From Humisphaera borealis (GTDB lineage: Bacteria > Planctomycetota > Phycisphaerae > Tepidisphaerales > Tepidisphaeraceae): a stretch of DNA of 64,000 bases. The stretch lies in assembly GCF_015169395.1 (NCBI RefSeq), contig NZ_CP063458.1, positions 5,146,001 through 5,210,000 on the forward strand. Direction: 5' to 3'. The notes under the pieces were generated by a model. The model was not told where the DNA came from. It did not search any database and was given only the letters and a program-made list of their open reading frames with translations. The position numbers were made by a program, and so were the translations under genes. How positions within the stretch are numbered: the stretch's first letter is position 1; each line of letters starts with the position of its first letter. Of this stretch, positions 34,054 through 42,887 are shown one piece after another.

Positions 34054-36384
34054 ATGCCGTCATTGCCAGTGGGGTTTGCGCCGGTCCTTTGGACGTCGCC
34101 GGTCGTGGTGACGTTGTTTGTGCTCGCATTCGTCCTGGCGGCCAGCGCCGCGCGGGGCGAATTGCCGTTGCCCACGCCGACGGCCGCAGCGCCGCTTGCG
34201 CCGGCGGAGGAATCGGCCGTGCCGGCGCAGCAAGCCGTCCCCGCGCAGCCGCCGGTCGCCCCGGTTCGGCCGGTGGTGGACGACTACTTCGGCGTCAAGC
34301 TCAGCGATCCGTATCGATACTTCGAGAACCTGTCCGATCCGGAAGTCCGCGCCTGGTTCAAGGGGCAGGGAGATTACGCCGCCGCGACGCTGAAGGCGAT
34401 CCCCGGGCGCGACGCGCTGCTGGCCCGCATTCGCGAGCTCGATGAAGCCGCGCCCTATCGCGTTTGGCCGGTTCGTCGCTGGCCCAACGGCGACCTCCAC
34501 TACAACAAGCGCCTGGCCAACGAGAACCTCGACAAGCTTTACTTCCTGCCGGCGGGCGAGAAGGTTGGCGGGCCGACCGAACGCCTGCTGGTGGACCCCG
34601 AGCAGTTCTCGGCCGCCGACGGCAAGCACGCGTCGATCAGCTTTGTCCGGCCGTCGCCGGACGGAAGGCACATCGCGTTCGGCATTGCGATCGCCGGGTC
34701 CGAACAGACAGTACTGCGTGTGCGCGACGTGGCGACGGGCAAAGACCTGCCCGAGACGATCGACCGGCTCGAGCACGATTACCTCGACCCGTATTGGCTC
34801 CCCGACGGCAGCGGCTTCGTGTACGGCCGCCGCCGGGCCCGGGCGGCCGGCGCCCCCGAGACCGACCACTACAAGGACACCTATTCCTCCCTGCACATCC
34901 TGGGCACCGACCCGGCGAACGATCCTGTGATCTTCTCGCGGGCGACGCATCCGGCGGCCGGGCTTTCCGAGGCGGATTTCCCCGCCGTCGCGCTGACCCC
35001 CGGCAGCCGGTACATGATCGGGCAGGTCCGGCACGGCGATGCACGGGAGCTGACGCTGTTCGTCGCGCCGATCACCGCACTGTCGGCCGCCGAGCTGGCC
35101 AGGAACGCCGTGCCCTGGACGCCAATCTGCGTTCGCACCGACGAGGTGGAGGACTACGCCGTCCACGGCGACGACGTGTACCTGAAGACGGCAAAGAACG
35201 CGCCGACCTACAACGTGGTCCGCCTGTCGCTGGCCAAGCCCGACCTGGCGTCGGCGAAGGTGGTGGTCGAGGCCACTCCCGCGATGGTGGTGCGCGGCAT
35301 CGCCGCGGCGAAGGACGGCCTGTACGTGGAACGACTCGACGCCGGCGTGGAGAAGGTGTTCCGCCTGCCGTACGGCGATGGGGCGGCGATCGAGGCGATC
35401 CAAACGCCTGCCGGCGAGCCGTCGGCATCGGCTTTTGGAACGAGCACCGATGTGGACGGGGCGCTGATCGCGACGTCTTCCTGGGTTCGCGGCGGAAAGA
35501 TGTACACCTACGACCCGGCGAAGAAATCCCTCGCCGATGCAGGTTTGAAGCCGGCGGGAAAGTTCGACCATGTCGAAGGCTTTGAATCGATCGACGTGCA
35601 GGTGCCGAGCCACGACGGCGTGAAGGTGCCATTGTCGATCGTCTACAAAATGGGCCTGAAGCTGGATGGATCGCACCCGACGCTGGTCAACGGCTACGGC
35701 GCCTACGGTATGACCACGCCGCCACACTTCGACCCCATCCGGCTGGCGTGGCTGGAGCGCGGCGGTGTGCTGGCGTATGCCAGTGTTCGCGGCGGCGGGG
35801 CACTGGGCAAGCCGTGGCATCAGGGCGGACAGAAAACGACCAAGCCCAATACCTGGAAGGATTTCATCGCCTGCTGCGAGTATCTCGTGAAGCAGGGCTA
35901 CACCAGCCCCGGCAAGCTCGCCGGGCAGGGGGGCAGTGCCGGCGGAATCCTCATCGGTCGGTCCGTCACCGAACGGCCGGACCTGTTCGCGGCGGCGATC
36001 GCGAACGTCGGCTGCCTGGACGCGGTGCGGATGGAAACCACCGCCAACGGCGTACCCAACATCCAGGAGTTTGGCACGTTTACCACCGAAGAAGGCTTTA
36101 AAGCGCTGCTGGCGATGAGCGCGTACGCCAACGTGAAGGACGGCGTGAAGTACCCCGCGGTGTTGCTGACACACGGCCTGAACGACCCGCGCGTAGAGCC
36201 GTGGCAGTCGGCGAAGATGACCGCCCGCCTGCAGGCGGCAACGGGCAGTGGCAAGCCGATCCTGTTCCGCGTCGATGCCGCCGCCGGGCATGGCATCGGT
36301 TCGACCAAGACGCAGCGGCAGGAGCAGCGGGCCGATGAATGGGCGTTTCTGTTGTGGCAGATGGGGGAGAAAATCGGAGGGTGA
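34054..36384 (+). CDS. Secreted prolyl oligopeptidase (family S9A)
   Basis: This 776-residue peptidase has a signal peptide or anchor at about residues 14-36, a Pro/Ala linker, then the S9A N-terminal segment (VVDDYFGVKLSDPYRYFENL), a seven-bladed beta-propeller, and a C-terminal alpha/beta-hydrolase domain. The triad is Ser628 (GQGGSAGGILIGR), Asp in LNDPRVEPWQ, and His in AAAGHGIGSTK. It cleaves after proline in short peptides, here outside the cytoplasm. The GGSAGG motif and the position of the triad match the family. The start is ATG 34054 with GGAG upstream; an in-frame TTG lies two codons earlier. It is a single gene, with inverted repeats on both sides. Confidence 0.95.
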   Translation: MPSLPVGFAPVLWTSPVVVTLFVLAFVLAASAARGELPLPTPTAAAPLAPAEESAVPAQQAVPAQPPVAPVRPVVDDYFGVKLSDPYRYFENLSDPEVRAWFKGQGDYAAATLKAIPGRDALLARIRELDEAAPYRVWPVRRWPNGDLHYNKRLANENLDKLYFLPAGEKVGGPTERLLVDPEQFSAADGKHASISFVRPSPDGRHIAFGIAIAGSEQTVLRVRDVATGKDLPETIDRLEHDYLDPYWLPDGSGFVYGRRRARAAGAPETDHYKDTYSSLHILGTDPANDPVIFSRATHPAAGLSEADFPAVALTPGSRYMIGQVRHGDARELTLFVAPITALSAAELARNAVPWTPICVRTDEVEDYAVHGDDVYLKTAKNAPTYNVVRLSLAKPDLASAKVVVEATPAMVVRGIAAAKDGLYVERLDAGVEKVFRLPYGDGAAIEAIQTPAGEPSASAFGTSTDVDGALIATSSWVRGGKMYTYDPAKKSLADAGLKPAGKFDHVEGFESIDVQVPSHDGVKVPLSIVYKMGLKLDGSHPTLVNGYGAYGMTTPPHFDPIRLAWLERGGVLAYASVRGGGALGKPWHQGGQKTTKPNTWKDFIACCEYLVKQGYTSPGKLAGQGGSAGGILIGRSVTERPDLFAAAIANVGCLDAVRMETTANGVPNIQEFGTFTTEEGFKALLAMSAYANVKDGVKYPAVLLTHGLNDPRVEPWQSAKMTARLQAATGSGKPILFRVDAAAGHGIGSTKTQRQEQRADEWAFLLWQMGEKIGG

Positions 36385-36432
36385 TGCGACGACTGAGACC
36401 TGCGGATGAGCCCCTTTCGTCGTCCGCTTTAA

Positions 36433-36543
36433 ACACGAAGGTCACGAAGGCACGAAGCTCACGAAGAGTCAATGCACGATTCGATCTTGGGCACACTCCA
36501 TCATTTTTCCTTCGTGACCTTCGTGCCTTCGTGAGCTTCGTGT
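36433..36543. repeat. 34-bp inverted repeat, class B (CACGAAGG words)
   Basis: Arms 36433-36466 (ACACGAAGGTCACGAAGGCA start) and 36510-36543 are inverted with two mismatches. The spacer is 43 bases. Confidence 0.95.
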
Positions 36544-36619
36544 TGAAAACGGAGGACCAGAGGCGTTCATCCGCCGGTGGCAGCGACAGTTTCGGAACAG
36601 CTACGAGCCTCGCCCCAGA

Positions 36620-36656
36620 TGCAATCACAATGCAATTGACACGAGGCTGCAACTGA
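36620..36656 (+). promoter_or_regulatory. Three TGCAA(T/C) repeats upstream of the zinc cluster
   Basis: TGCAATCAC (36620), TGCAATTGA (36631) and TGCAACTGA (36648) lie within 55 bases of the TTG start of the His-rich gene. Direct repeats of this kind may bind a metal regulator; they do not match a known Zur or Fur box. Speculative. Confidence 0.25.
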
Positions 36657-36672
36657 GGCATGCTATCCGGCG

Positions 36673-37041
36673 TTGCGATTCACCGCGGTCATTCTCCTGC
36701 TCCTGGGCGTTGTCGCCGCCGGCACCGGCGCGGTAGCGCACCTGCACCGCGCCCAACACGCCACCAACGCACACCATCACCACGACGATCACCGTCACGT
36801 CGAACATGACGACGACGGCGACCATGACAACGCATGCCACGAATTGACCGCTGACGTCGGCGACCATGACGGCCACTGCCAGACCTGCCTTGATCTGTTG
36901 TTCCGCGTAGTCATCGCGGATGCCGCTCCGCCGACCGTCGCCTGCCGTGCCGCCGCCGTCGGGCGGCTCTCGCTCGAGTGGCAGGTTTTCGTCGTCGCCA
37001 TTCCCCTTTGCATCGATTCGACGGGTCCGCCCGTCTCCTGA
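36673..37041 (+). CDS. Small secreted His/Asp-rich protein (candidate metal-binding)
   Basis: The 122-residue product has a signal peptide (~1-22) followed by a segment with 14 His in about 46 residues (AHLHRAQHATNAHHHHDDHR, HVEHDDDGDHDNACHELT, DVGDHDGHCQTC). A CxxC pair (HCQTC) ends this segment, and a less conserved tail follows. The composition predicts binding of zinc, copper or nickel in the periplasm. It stands first in a same-strand run with a porin and a zinc-type ABC transporter, so a zinc chaperone or sponge is the best guess. The start is TTG, without a strong ribosome binding site. Not a recognised family; it resembles short His-rich proteins often encoded near Znu genes. Confidence 0.72.
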   Translation: MRFTAVILLLLGVVAAGTGAVAHLHRAQHATNAHHHHDDHRHVEHDDDGDHDNACHELTADVGDHDGHCQTCLDLLFRVVIADAAPPTVACRAAAVGRLSLEWQVFVVAIPLCIDSTGPPVS

Positions 37042-37181
37042 AGAGCATCTCTTTTGCCGTGAATCCGAGACAAATCCCCGTCGGATTCAGCCGGTGCGTT
37101 CTGTTCGACATCTCGTCTATCGCCGTGGCACAGGCTTCCCGCTTGTGTTGCGTCGTGCTCTTCCCATTCTGCAGGAGACCC

Positions 37182-38558
37182 ATGCGCCTCGACATTCCAA
37201 GGCTTCGCGGCCTGACCGCCGCGATCGCTCTGCTCTTTGCGTCACCTTCTATTTCTCCGTCTGTTGCCCAGGAGACCAACCCATCGTCCGACGACCGTAT
37301 CAAGCGGCTCGAACAGCGGTTCGAGCAGATGGAGAAAGACCTCAAGTCCCGTGAGGCCGAGATCGCTCGCCTGCAGGGCGAACTCGAGAAACGTCCCGCG
37401 GCCGCCCCGGCCACCCAGCCCTCTGTCGATGAAATCGAGAGAACCCGGCAGGACATTCTCGGCGACATCGACAAGCGAAAGGCCGACCCTTTTTCGCTGC
37501 GAATGCCGGCGGATTTCAATCCGAATATCGCAGTGATCAGCGATTTCATCGGCAACTACTCGTCCAACCGCAAGAACGATGCGCTCAACCGATTCGACGT
37601 CCGCGAGGTGGAGCTCGACTTCCGCGCCGCCGTCAGCCCCAATGCCGACGGCGTGCTGATCCTGGCGTTCGAGCGCGACGCCGAGAACCCCGTCTTCCCC
37701 GAAGGCGAACCACTCGAAGGGCCCGAGGGGTCGGTCAACATCGAAGAGGCGTACCTCAATCTGCACGACTTCGGCGTGCCGAATCTGCAAGCCAAGATCG
37801 GCCGGTTCCACGTTCGGTTCGGCCGGCAGAACATGCTGCACCTGCACGACCTGCCCACCAGCGATCCGCCGCTGGTCAATCAGGCGTTCCTGGCTCCCGA
37901 GGCGCTGACCGACGGCGGCATCTCGCTGAGCTATCTGTTGCCGCCGTCGCTGACCGGCGGACAGGCGATCGAAGTAATCGGCGAAGTGCTCGCCGCCGAG
38001 GGCGCCGGCAGCGAGTCGGCGACACTTACCGGCGATATCAACGTCGACTCGCCGGCGTTCAACGTCCACGCCCTTTGGAATACCGACATTTCCCCGGAAT
38101 GGAATTTTGAGCTCGGCGGTAGTTTCCTCACCGGCCCGCGCGGGCCGGACAACAGCCAGCGGGCAAACCTCTACGGCGTCGATGCCACACTGCTTCGTCG
38201 CGATCCGACCGGTGGGTTTAAGAACACGCTTCTCCAGTCGGAGTTCATGTTCGGAGATCTCGACCAGGTCGACGGAACCAGCAGCCAGTCGTGGGGTGCC
38301 TACGTGCTGGCGCAACAGCAGATCGACCGCGACTGGTTCTTCGGGCTGCGGCTCGACTACACCCAGGACCCCAATGACGACAAGGCCGAGGCCTTCGGCT
38401 TCTCGCCGTACGTCAGTTGGTACTGGACCGAGTTCCTGCGATTCCGCCTTCAGTACCAGTACAAAGCCGGTGACGTGCCGACCGAGAACAACGTGTACTT
38501 CCAGCTCACCTGGCTGTTCGGCGCGCACCCGGCCCATCCGTACTGGGCGATGCGATAG
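37182..38558 (+). CDS. Outer-membrane porin-like protein with N-terminal coiled coil
   Basis: This 458-residue protein has a signal peptide (~1-30, ending VAQ), then a coiled coil (~38-75: RIKRLEQRFEQMEKDLKSRE, AEIARLQGELEKR), then a beta-barrel-like region with alternating hydrophobic strands (VREVELDFRAAVSP, FFGLRLDYTQDPN, LRFRLQYQYKAGD), ending with VYFQLTWLFG. This resembles SlyB/OprP-like porins and the OMP genes that often adjoin ZnuABC. The coiled coil may contact peptidoglycan or trimerise the porin. ATG 37182 has AGGAG upstream. Position between the His-rich gene and znuA suggests metal import through the outer membrane. Confidence 0.82.
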   Translation: MRLDIPRLRGLTAAIALLFASPSISPSVAQETNPSSDDRIKRLEQRFEQMEKDLKSREAEIARLQGELEKRPAAAPATQPSVDEIERTRQDILGDIDKRKADPFSLRMPADFNPNIAVISDFIGNYSSNRKNDALNRFDVREVELDFRAAVSPNADGVLILAFERDAENPVFPEGEPLEGPEGSVNIEEAYLNLHDFGVPNLQAKIGRFHVRFGRQNMLHLHDLPTSDPPLVNQAFLAPEALTDGGISLSYLLPPSLTGGQAIEVIGEVLAAEGAGSESATLTGDINVDSPAFNVHALWNTDISPEWNFELGGSFLTGPRGPDNSQRANLYGVDATLLRRDPTGGFKNTLLQSEFMFGDLDQVDGTSSQSWGAYVLAQQQIDRDWFFGLRLDYTQDPNDDKAEAFGFSPYVSWYWTEFLRFRLQYQYKAGDVPTENNVYFQLTWLFGAHPAHPYWAMR

Positions 38559-38654
38559 GCCTTCGCGAAGAAGGAGAGTGGACGCTAGGTCGGCCGCCGT
38601 GCCTCCGTGGTGCTCCCCCTCGCTACAACCGCAGAAATCTCAAAAAGGAATGAC

Positions 38655-39557
38655 ATGAAATCAACACTGCTGACGCTCCTCGCCGTCATCGCATTCGCCG
38701 CTTCGCCGGCGAGTGCCAAGCTCAAGATTGTCACTACCACGCCCGACTTTGCCGACCTTGCACGGCAGATCGGCGGCGATCGCGTGGAGGTGCATTCGGT
38801 CATGAAAGGGCCGGAGAATGTTCACAATGTCCTCGCGTCGCCGCCGGAGATGGTGAAGCTCAACCAGGCGGATTTGTTCGTCCACAGCGGCCTCGATACC
38901 GAGCCCTGGCGCGACAACCTGTTGCGTGGGGCGCGCAATCCGCGGCTGGCCGCGGGCAAGCCGGGCAATGTCGATATGAGCGCCGGCATCGAGCTGAAGG
39001 ACGTCCCCACCGGCCGCGGAGATCGTGCCCAGGGCGACATGCACGCCTACGGCAATCCGCACTTCACACCGCACCCGCTCAATGCGCAACGCATGACTGC
39101 CACGCTCGCCAAGGCGATGATCGCCGTCGATCCGCCGAACGCAGATCTGTATACGCAGAACGCGAAGAAGCTGGTCAATGACCTCGCCGACACGGCCAAG
39201 TGGATGAAAGAGCAGATGGCCCCCTTCGGCGGGCTGAAGGTAGTGACTTTTCATCAGGCTTGGCTGTACTTCGCCGAGTCCGCGGGTCTGAACATCGTCG
39301 GCACGATCGAGCCCAAGCCGGGGATCACGCCGTCGGCGGCTCAGGTGGCGCAGCTCATCGCGACGATGAAAGCACAGGGAGTGAAGCTGGTAATCGTCGA
39401 GACTTACAACGACGAAAAGCTTGCCGCGAGAGTCGCCGAGGCGGCGGGGGCGAAGCTGCTTCGGCTGCCCGATCACGTGAACGGCGTTCCCGAGGCGAAA
39501 AGCTATCAGGAGCTGTTCCGGTACAATGTCGGGAAGATTGTCGAGGCGGCGAAGTAG
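38655..39557 (+). CDS. Metal ABC transporter substrate-binding protein, ZnuA/TroA type
   Basis: The 300-residue product has a signal peptide (MKSTLLTLLAVIAFAASPAS) and the TroA-superfamily fold: KLKIVTTTPDFADLARQIGG, the metal ligands His57 (GPENVHNVLASP), His136 (AYGNPHFTPHP) and His200 (VVTFHQAWLYF), and a fourth acidic ligand probably in IVETYNDEK. The His-rich loop found in many ZnuA proteins is absent; a separate His-rich gene upstream could take its place. ATG 38655, with AAAGGAA upstream, is chosen over the longer frame. Zinc is the likeliest ion, but manganese cannot be excluded. Confidence 0.93.
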   Translation: MKSTLLTLLAVIAFAASPASAKLKIVTTTPDFADLARQIGGDRVEVHSVMKGPENVHNVLASPPEMVKLNQADLFVHSGLDTEPWRDNLLRGARNPRLAAGKPGNVDMSAGIELKDVPTGRGDRAQGDMHAYGNPHFTPHPLNAQRMTATLAKAMIAVDPPNADLYTQNAKKLVNDLADTAKWMKEQMAPFGGLKVVTFHQAWLYFAESAGLNIVGTIEPKPGITPSAAQVAQLIATMKAQGVKLVIVETYNDEKLAARVAEAAGAKLLRLPDHVNGVPEAKSYQELFRYNVGKIVEAAK

Positions 39558-39859
39558 CCGAAAGGCGAACCCTCTTCAGGAGGACGGACATTCCTGTCTG
39601 TCACTCGGGCGAGGAGGATTTTCGAACTTCGGCACGCTTCTTCGGTGGGGCAGACATTCTTGTCTGCCTCGGACACGGTACGCCGTGTCCGACTCAACTG
39701 GGCCGGATCGATGTGCTTCGGACGGATGGGTACATCCGTCCGAGGCAGACAAGAATGTCTGCCCCACCAGAGCGCAGCCGAAGGTTCGACAGATCTTCCT
39801 CGGCCCGGGTGACAGACAAGTGCGTTCGTCCCCCCTCAGTTCACCTCTCCAGGATCTCC
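39558..39859. other. znuA-znuC gap filled by nested repeat
   Basis: The 302-base gap is occupied by the repeat at 39596-39818 and shows no gene. The ABC ATPase start follows, with AGGA at 39851-39854. Confidence 0.75.
39596..39818. repeat. Nested inverted repeat with paired hairpins, family A4
   Basis: The inner arms 39644-39672 and 39740-39768 are exact 29-base reverse complements. Each contains the perfect hairpin GGCAGACATTCTTGTCTGCC. Two small hairpins (ACACGGTACGCCGTGT and GACGGATGGGTACATCCGTC) lie between them. An outer, imperfect pair (TGTCTGTCACTCGGGC near 39596; GCCCGGGTGACAGACA near 39803) surrounds the whole. Confidence 0.95.
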
Positions 39860-40591
39860 ATGCCGCTCGTTCAACTCAACAACGCCAGCTTCGGCTACCG
39901 CCGACGGTCGGTGATCGCCGGCGTTTCGTGCGTTGTTGAAGCGGGGCGGTGCTTGGGCATCTACGGCCCCAACGGCGTCGGCAAGTCCACGCTGCTCCGT
40001 GGGATGACCGGGCTTCTTGCGCCGCTGACAGGCACAGTCGATGTCGCCCCCGGCATGCGGTTCGGCTATCTGCCGCAGCAGCGGGCCGGCGAAAGCCATT
40101 GGCCGATGACCTCACTCGACGCCGCGAGCATGGCGATCTCTGCGCAGGCGCGGTTTGGCTTCCTCCGGGGACGGCAGGAACGCGTCCTCAGTCGGATGGA
40201 CGAACTCGGTGTCGTCGAACTGGCCGGCCGGCCGTTCTTTCAGTTGTCGGGCGGGCAACAGCAGCGGGTGCTACTGGCCGGCGCGTTTGCCGCCGACCCT
40301 TCAGTCCTCGTGCTCGACGAACCAATGAGCGGCGTTGACGCGGGCGCCCGGGAACTGCTGATCGAGCACCTCCAGCGTGCCAAGGCGAACGGCCTGGCGA
40401 TCCTGATCGTCAGCCATGACGTCGCGGACCTGCTTGCGCTGGCGGATACCGCGCTCCTGTTGGAACCAGCGGCAGACGCCGGCAAACCCTCGCGGGGAGT
40501 GTCGATCGCCGCCGACGACATCGTCTCCCGTCTGACCGCCGGCCGAAGCGGTTTCAACCGGCAGCCGGCGTGGCAGGGGGCTGCGTCATGA
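39860..40591 (+). CDS. Metal ABC transporter ATPase, ZnuC type
   Basis: The 243-residue ATPase has Walker A GPNGVGKST (~36-44), signature LSGGQQQR, Walker B VLVLDEPMSGVD, and H-loop ILIVSHD. The GYLPQQR segment after a short variable region is typical of manganese/zinc ABC ATPases (ZnuC/MntB). It powers import together with the ABC-3 permease, whose ATG overlaps its stop. The start is ATG 39860. It lies 302 bases from the ZnuA gene across a large repeat, so it may have its own transcript or depend on read-through. Confidence 0.94.
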   Translation: MPLVQLNNASFGYRRRSVIAGVSCVVEAGRCLGIYGPNGVGKSTLLRGMTGLLAPLTGTVDVAPGMRFGYLPQQRAGESHWPMTSLDAASMAISAQARFGFLRGRQERVLSRMDELGVVELAGRPFFQLSGGQQQRVLLAGAFAADPSVLVLDEPMSGVDAGARELLIEHLQRAKANGLAILIVSHDVADLLALADTALLLEPAADAGKPSRGVSIAADDIVSRLTAGRSGFNRQPAWQGAAS

Positions 40592-41511
40592 GTGGCTCCA
40601 TCGGCGACGGTTCCCTGTCGAGTTATTACTGGCCGATCATCCAGCTCTTCGCCCCGGCGATCATCACCGGGCTGGCGATGGCGGCTTCCGGCGCGAGCAC
40701 CGGTGTGTTGCTTTTGCTTCGGCGGGAAGCCCTGCTGGCGCTGACCCTGCCGCAGGTCGTCGTACTCGGGGCGGCGTTCGGGCTGCGCTACCTGGCGTTC
40801 GACGACTCCGCCGAGCCATCGCCGACGGCACAATGGCTTATCGATCACACGGGCTGGCCGACACTCCCCGGCGCGGTGATTGCCGTTGTGGCGGCGCTGC
40901 TGCTGACGGCGGCGGCGCGAGTTCGCCGGGGCGAGTCGGCGGCGTCGTCGCGGTCGGGTATCGTGCTGCTTCCGTCGCTGTTCGTGGGCGCGATCTGCGC
41001 CGCCGTGCTGGTGGTCGCCGGTGGCGGCAATCATCTGATCGACGTACAGAATCGCTTCGTCGGGGCGGACATCGCTGTGGACGTACACCTGGCCGAGATC
41101 TCAACGACGGCGCTGCTGGCGTGCGGACTGGTTGCGGCCCTGCTCTGGCGACGCTGGCTGCTGATGGCCCAGGCACCGGGCATCGCCCGCATTGCCGGGC
41201 TTCGGCCGGCGCTATGGGACGGCGGGTTCCTTCTACTACTGGCGACCATCATCCTCGTCGGCACGAATGCTTTGGGGGCGGTGATGGTACTTTCGCTGCT
41301 CTTTCTGCCGGCGGCGACAGTGCTCCCCTGGTGCCGTCGCGTGCCCACCGCGATGATCGCCGCCACGATCCTGTCCCTCCTGCTCTACGCCGGAGGATTC
41401 CTGCTCTCAAACGCCGAAGGCTTCAACTGGCCGCTCAGCCATACCGTTGGCGGAATGGGACTGACGGTCTTTATCCTCTCGTACCTCCTGTCGCTTGTTC
41501 TGACTTCGTGA
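40588..41511 (+). CDS. Metal ABC transporter permease, ZnuB/ABC-3 type
   Basis: This 307-residue membrane protein has about eight helices and the ABC-3 family pattern: PAIITGLAMAASGASTGVLL near the N-terminus, REALLALTLPQVVVLGAAFG (EAA-like coupling region), GLRPALWDGGFLLLLATIIL, and LGAVMVLSLLFLPAATVLPW. It pairs with the overlapping ATPase (4-base ATGA overlap) to import zinc or manganese. The internal segment between helices 4 and 5 is longer than in E. coli ZnuB (307 vs ~261 residues). The start ATG 40588 is set by the overlap. Confidence 0.92.
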   Translation: MSGSIGDGSLSSYYWPIIQLFAPAIITGLAMAASGASTGVLLLLRREALLALTLPQVVVLGAAFGLRYLAFDDSAEPSPTAQWLIDHTGWPTLPGAVIAVVAALLLTAAARVRRGESAASSRSGIVLLPSLFVGAICAAVLVVAGGGNHLIDVQNRFVGADIAVDVHLAEISTTALLACGLVAALLWRRWLLMAQAPGIARIAGLRPALWDGGFLLLLATIILVGTNALGAVMVLSLLFLPAATVLPWCRRVPTAMIAATILSLLLYAGGFLLSNAEGFNWPLSHTVGGMGLTVFILSYLLSLVLTS

Positions 41512-41612
41512 GCCTACCCGGCCTTTGGCAAACGCCTGAGATTGGACTACAAAAGAAGCGATCGCCGGACGTCCGCTGTTCGGACGAATGGGTTCATTTC
41601 GGGGAGTCTGTC

Positions 41613-42887
41613 ATGAGCACCGTGGAGCCATTTGTTGAGTGTGCGGGTTGCGGTCGCAAGTCCCCCTGGAAGGCCGCGTACGCCGGCAAACGGCTGCGCT
41701 GCAAGTGCGGGCAGGTGATCGAAGTGCGAGCCGCACCCGTCGAGACGGCCGACGACGACGGACCGGAGATTATCGAGGAGCCTTCGCTTCGCGGCGTGAC
41801 ACCCCACCGGATTCCCGTTGCGCCGGACGTGCCCCTGCCGACAAGTCCCGTTTCGACCGTCGCCGCGCCGCCCAATCCGTTCGACGAACCCGAGGCGGCG
41901 TCCATCCCGCTTGCACCTTCGGCGGAGGAACCCCCGGCGGCACCTCCCGATGATCGCGTGTCCGATCCCGATGACTACGGTTCTTACGGTATCGCGCCGA
42001 TGGCGGCGATTCCGATCACGCGACGGCCCGAGCCGGCCGTCGCGTACAACCCGGCCGAAGATGACGACGACGATGACGATCTGCTTCCGGCGCGGCCATC
42101 CCGCGGCGGGGCGGCGGGCGTGTCGATGATGTCGGGGCCGATGACGCCTGTCCTGGGATACAACGCCGCCCGCCGTCGCCGGGCCACAGACGACGAACAG
42201 GAGCAGATCGCGTCGTACCAGAAGAAGGAGATGGTCCTGCCGGCGATCCTGATCGCGGTCGGGCTGCTCGCGACGTTTGTCCAGGCGCGAATCGACCTGG
42301 GCAGGTTCGATATCCTGGCGATGTGCGTTTACGTCGCCGTCGCGACGGTCATCAACCTGGTGCTGATCTTCGCGGCGCTGCTGATCGCCGCCAAGCTGCT
42401 CGACCTGGGCCTCGGCGAAGTCGGGCCGGCGCTATTGAAGATCGCCGCCGTCGCGATCCTGCCGTCGGCGATCGGCGGCATGATCCAGGCGTCGGTCGGG
42501 TTTATCGGCGGGATGCTGGCGTGGGTGGTCACGCTCGGGCTGTTGTACCTGCTGTTGAGCTGGCTCTTCGAGATGGACGCGCAGGAGATGATGATTACCG
42601 CGGTCATCATCTGGTTCATGCGGACATGGGTCGCGTACTTCGTCATCATGGCGATCTTTAGCGGCGGCTCGGACGACAGCTCCACCGCCAACACAAACGC
42701 GGGCGGCGGAAATACGCCGTGGGTCGCCCCGGCCGGAGGCGGTGGTACCGGTAGCACACCAGCGCCATCCGGCGACGGCACCGACCCCGGCGACGGCACA
42801 ACGCCGCCTGATGACGGCACGACGCCTCCGGCCGCCAAGCCGCCGCAGGATGGAACCACGCCACCCGAGACCCCGCCAGGCGAGTGA
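41613..42887 (+). CDS. Membrane protein with N-terminal zinc ribbon and acidic/Pro linker
   Basis: The 424-residue product is not a known family. The N-terminus is a zinc ribbon (CAGCGRKSPWKAAYAGKRLR, then CKCG), of a type common in planctomycete hypothetical proteins. A long Pro/Ala/Asp-rich linker follows (~45-200), with an EDDDDDDDD run near 150. Then come about five membrane helices (~205-355: VLPAILIAVGLLATFVQ, VATVINLVLIFAALLIAA, AWVVTLGLLYLLLSWLF) and a Gly/Thr/Pro tail (GDGTTPPDDGTTPP). ATG 41613 with GGGGAG upstream is chosen over a much longer frame that runs through znuB. Only 101 bases separate it from znuB, so co-transcription is possible. Confidence 0.75.
   Translation: MSTVEPFVECAGCGRKSPWKAAYAGKRLRCKCGQVIEVRAAPVETADDDGPEIIEEPSLRGVTPHRIPVAPDVPLPTSPVSTVAAPPNPFDEPEAASIPLAPSAEEPPAAPPDDRVSDPDDYGSYGIAPMAAIPITRRPEPAVAYNPAEDDDDDDDLLPARPSRGGAAGVSMMSGPMTPVLGYNAARRRRATDDEQEQIASYQKKEMVLPAILIAVGLLATFVQARIDLGRFDILAMCVYVAVATVINLVLIFAALLIAAKLLDLGLGEVGPALLKIAAVAILPSAIGGMIQASVGFIGGMLAWVVTLGLLYLLLSWLFEMDAQEMMITAVIIWFMRTWVAYFVIMAIFSGGSDDSSTANTNAGGGNTPWVAPAGGGGTGSTPAPSGDGTDPGDGTTPPDDGTTPPAAKPPQDGTTPPETPPGE

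Noticed and set aside
39200-39859. N-terminal extension of the ZnuC-type ATPase through the repeat
   Set aside because: The frame is open, but its product is repeat-derived and antisense-like; ATG 39860 gives the family start.
40833-41612. Extension of the zinc-ribbon membrane protein into znuB
   Set aside because: It overlaps znuB in another frame with Arg/Gly-rich shadow sequence; ATG 41613 has a ribosome binding site and begins at the zinc ribbon.
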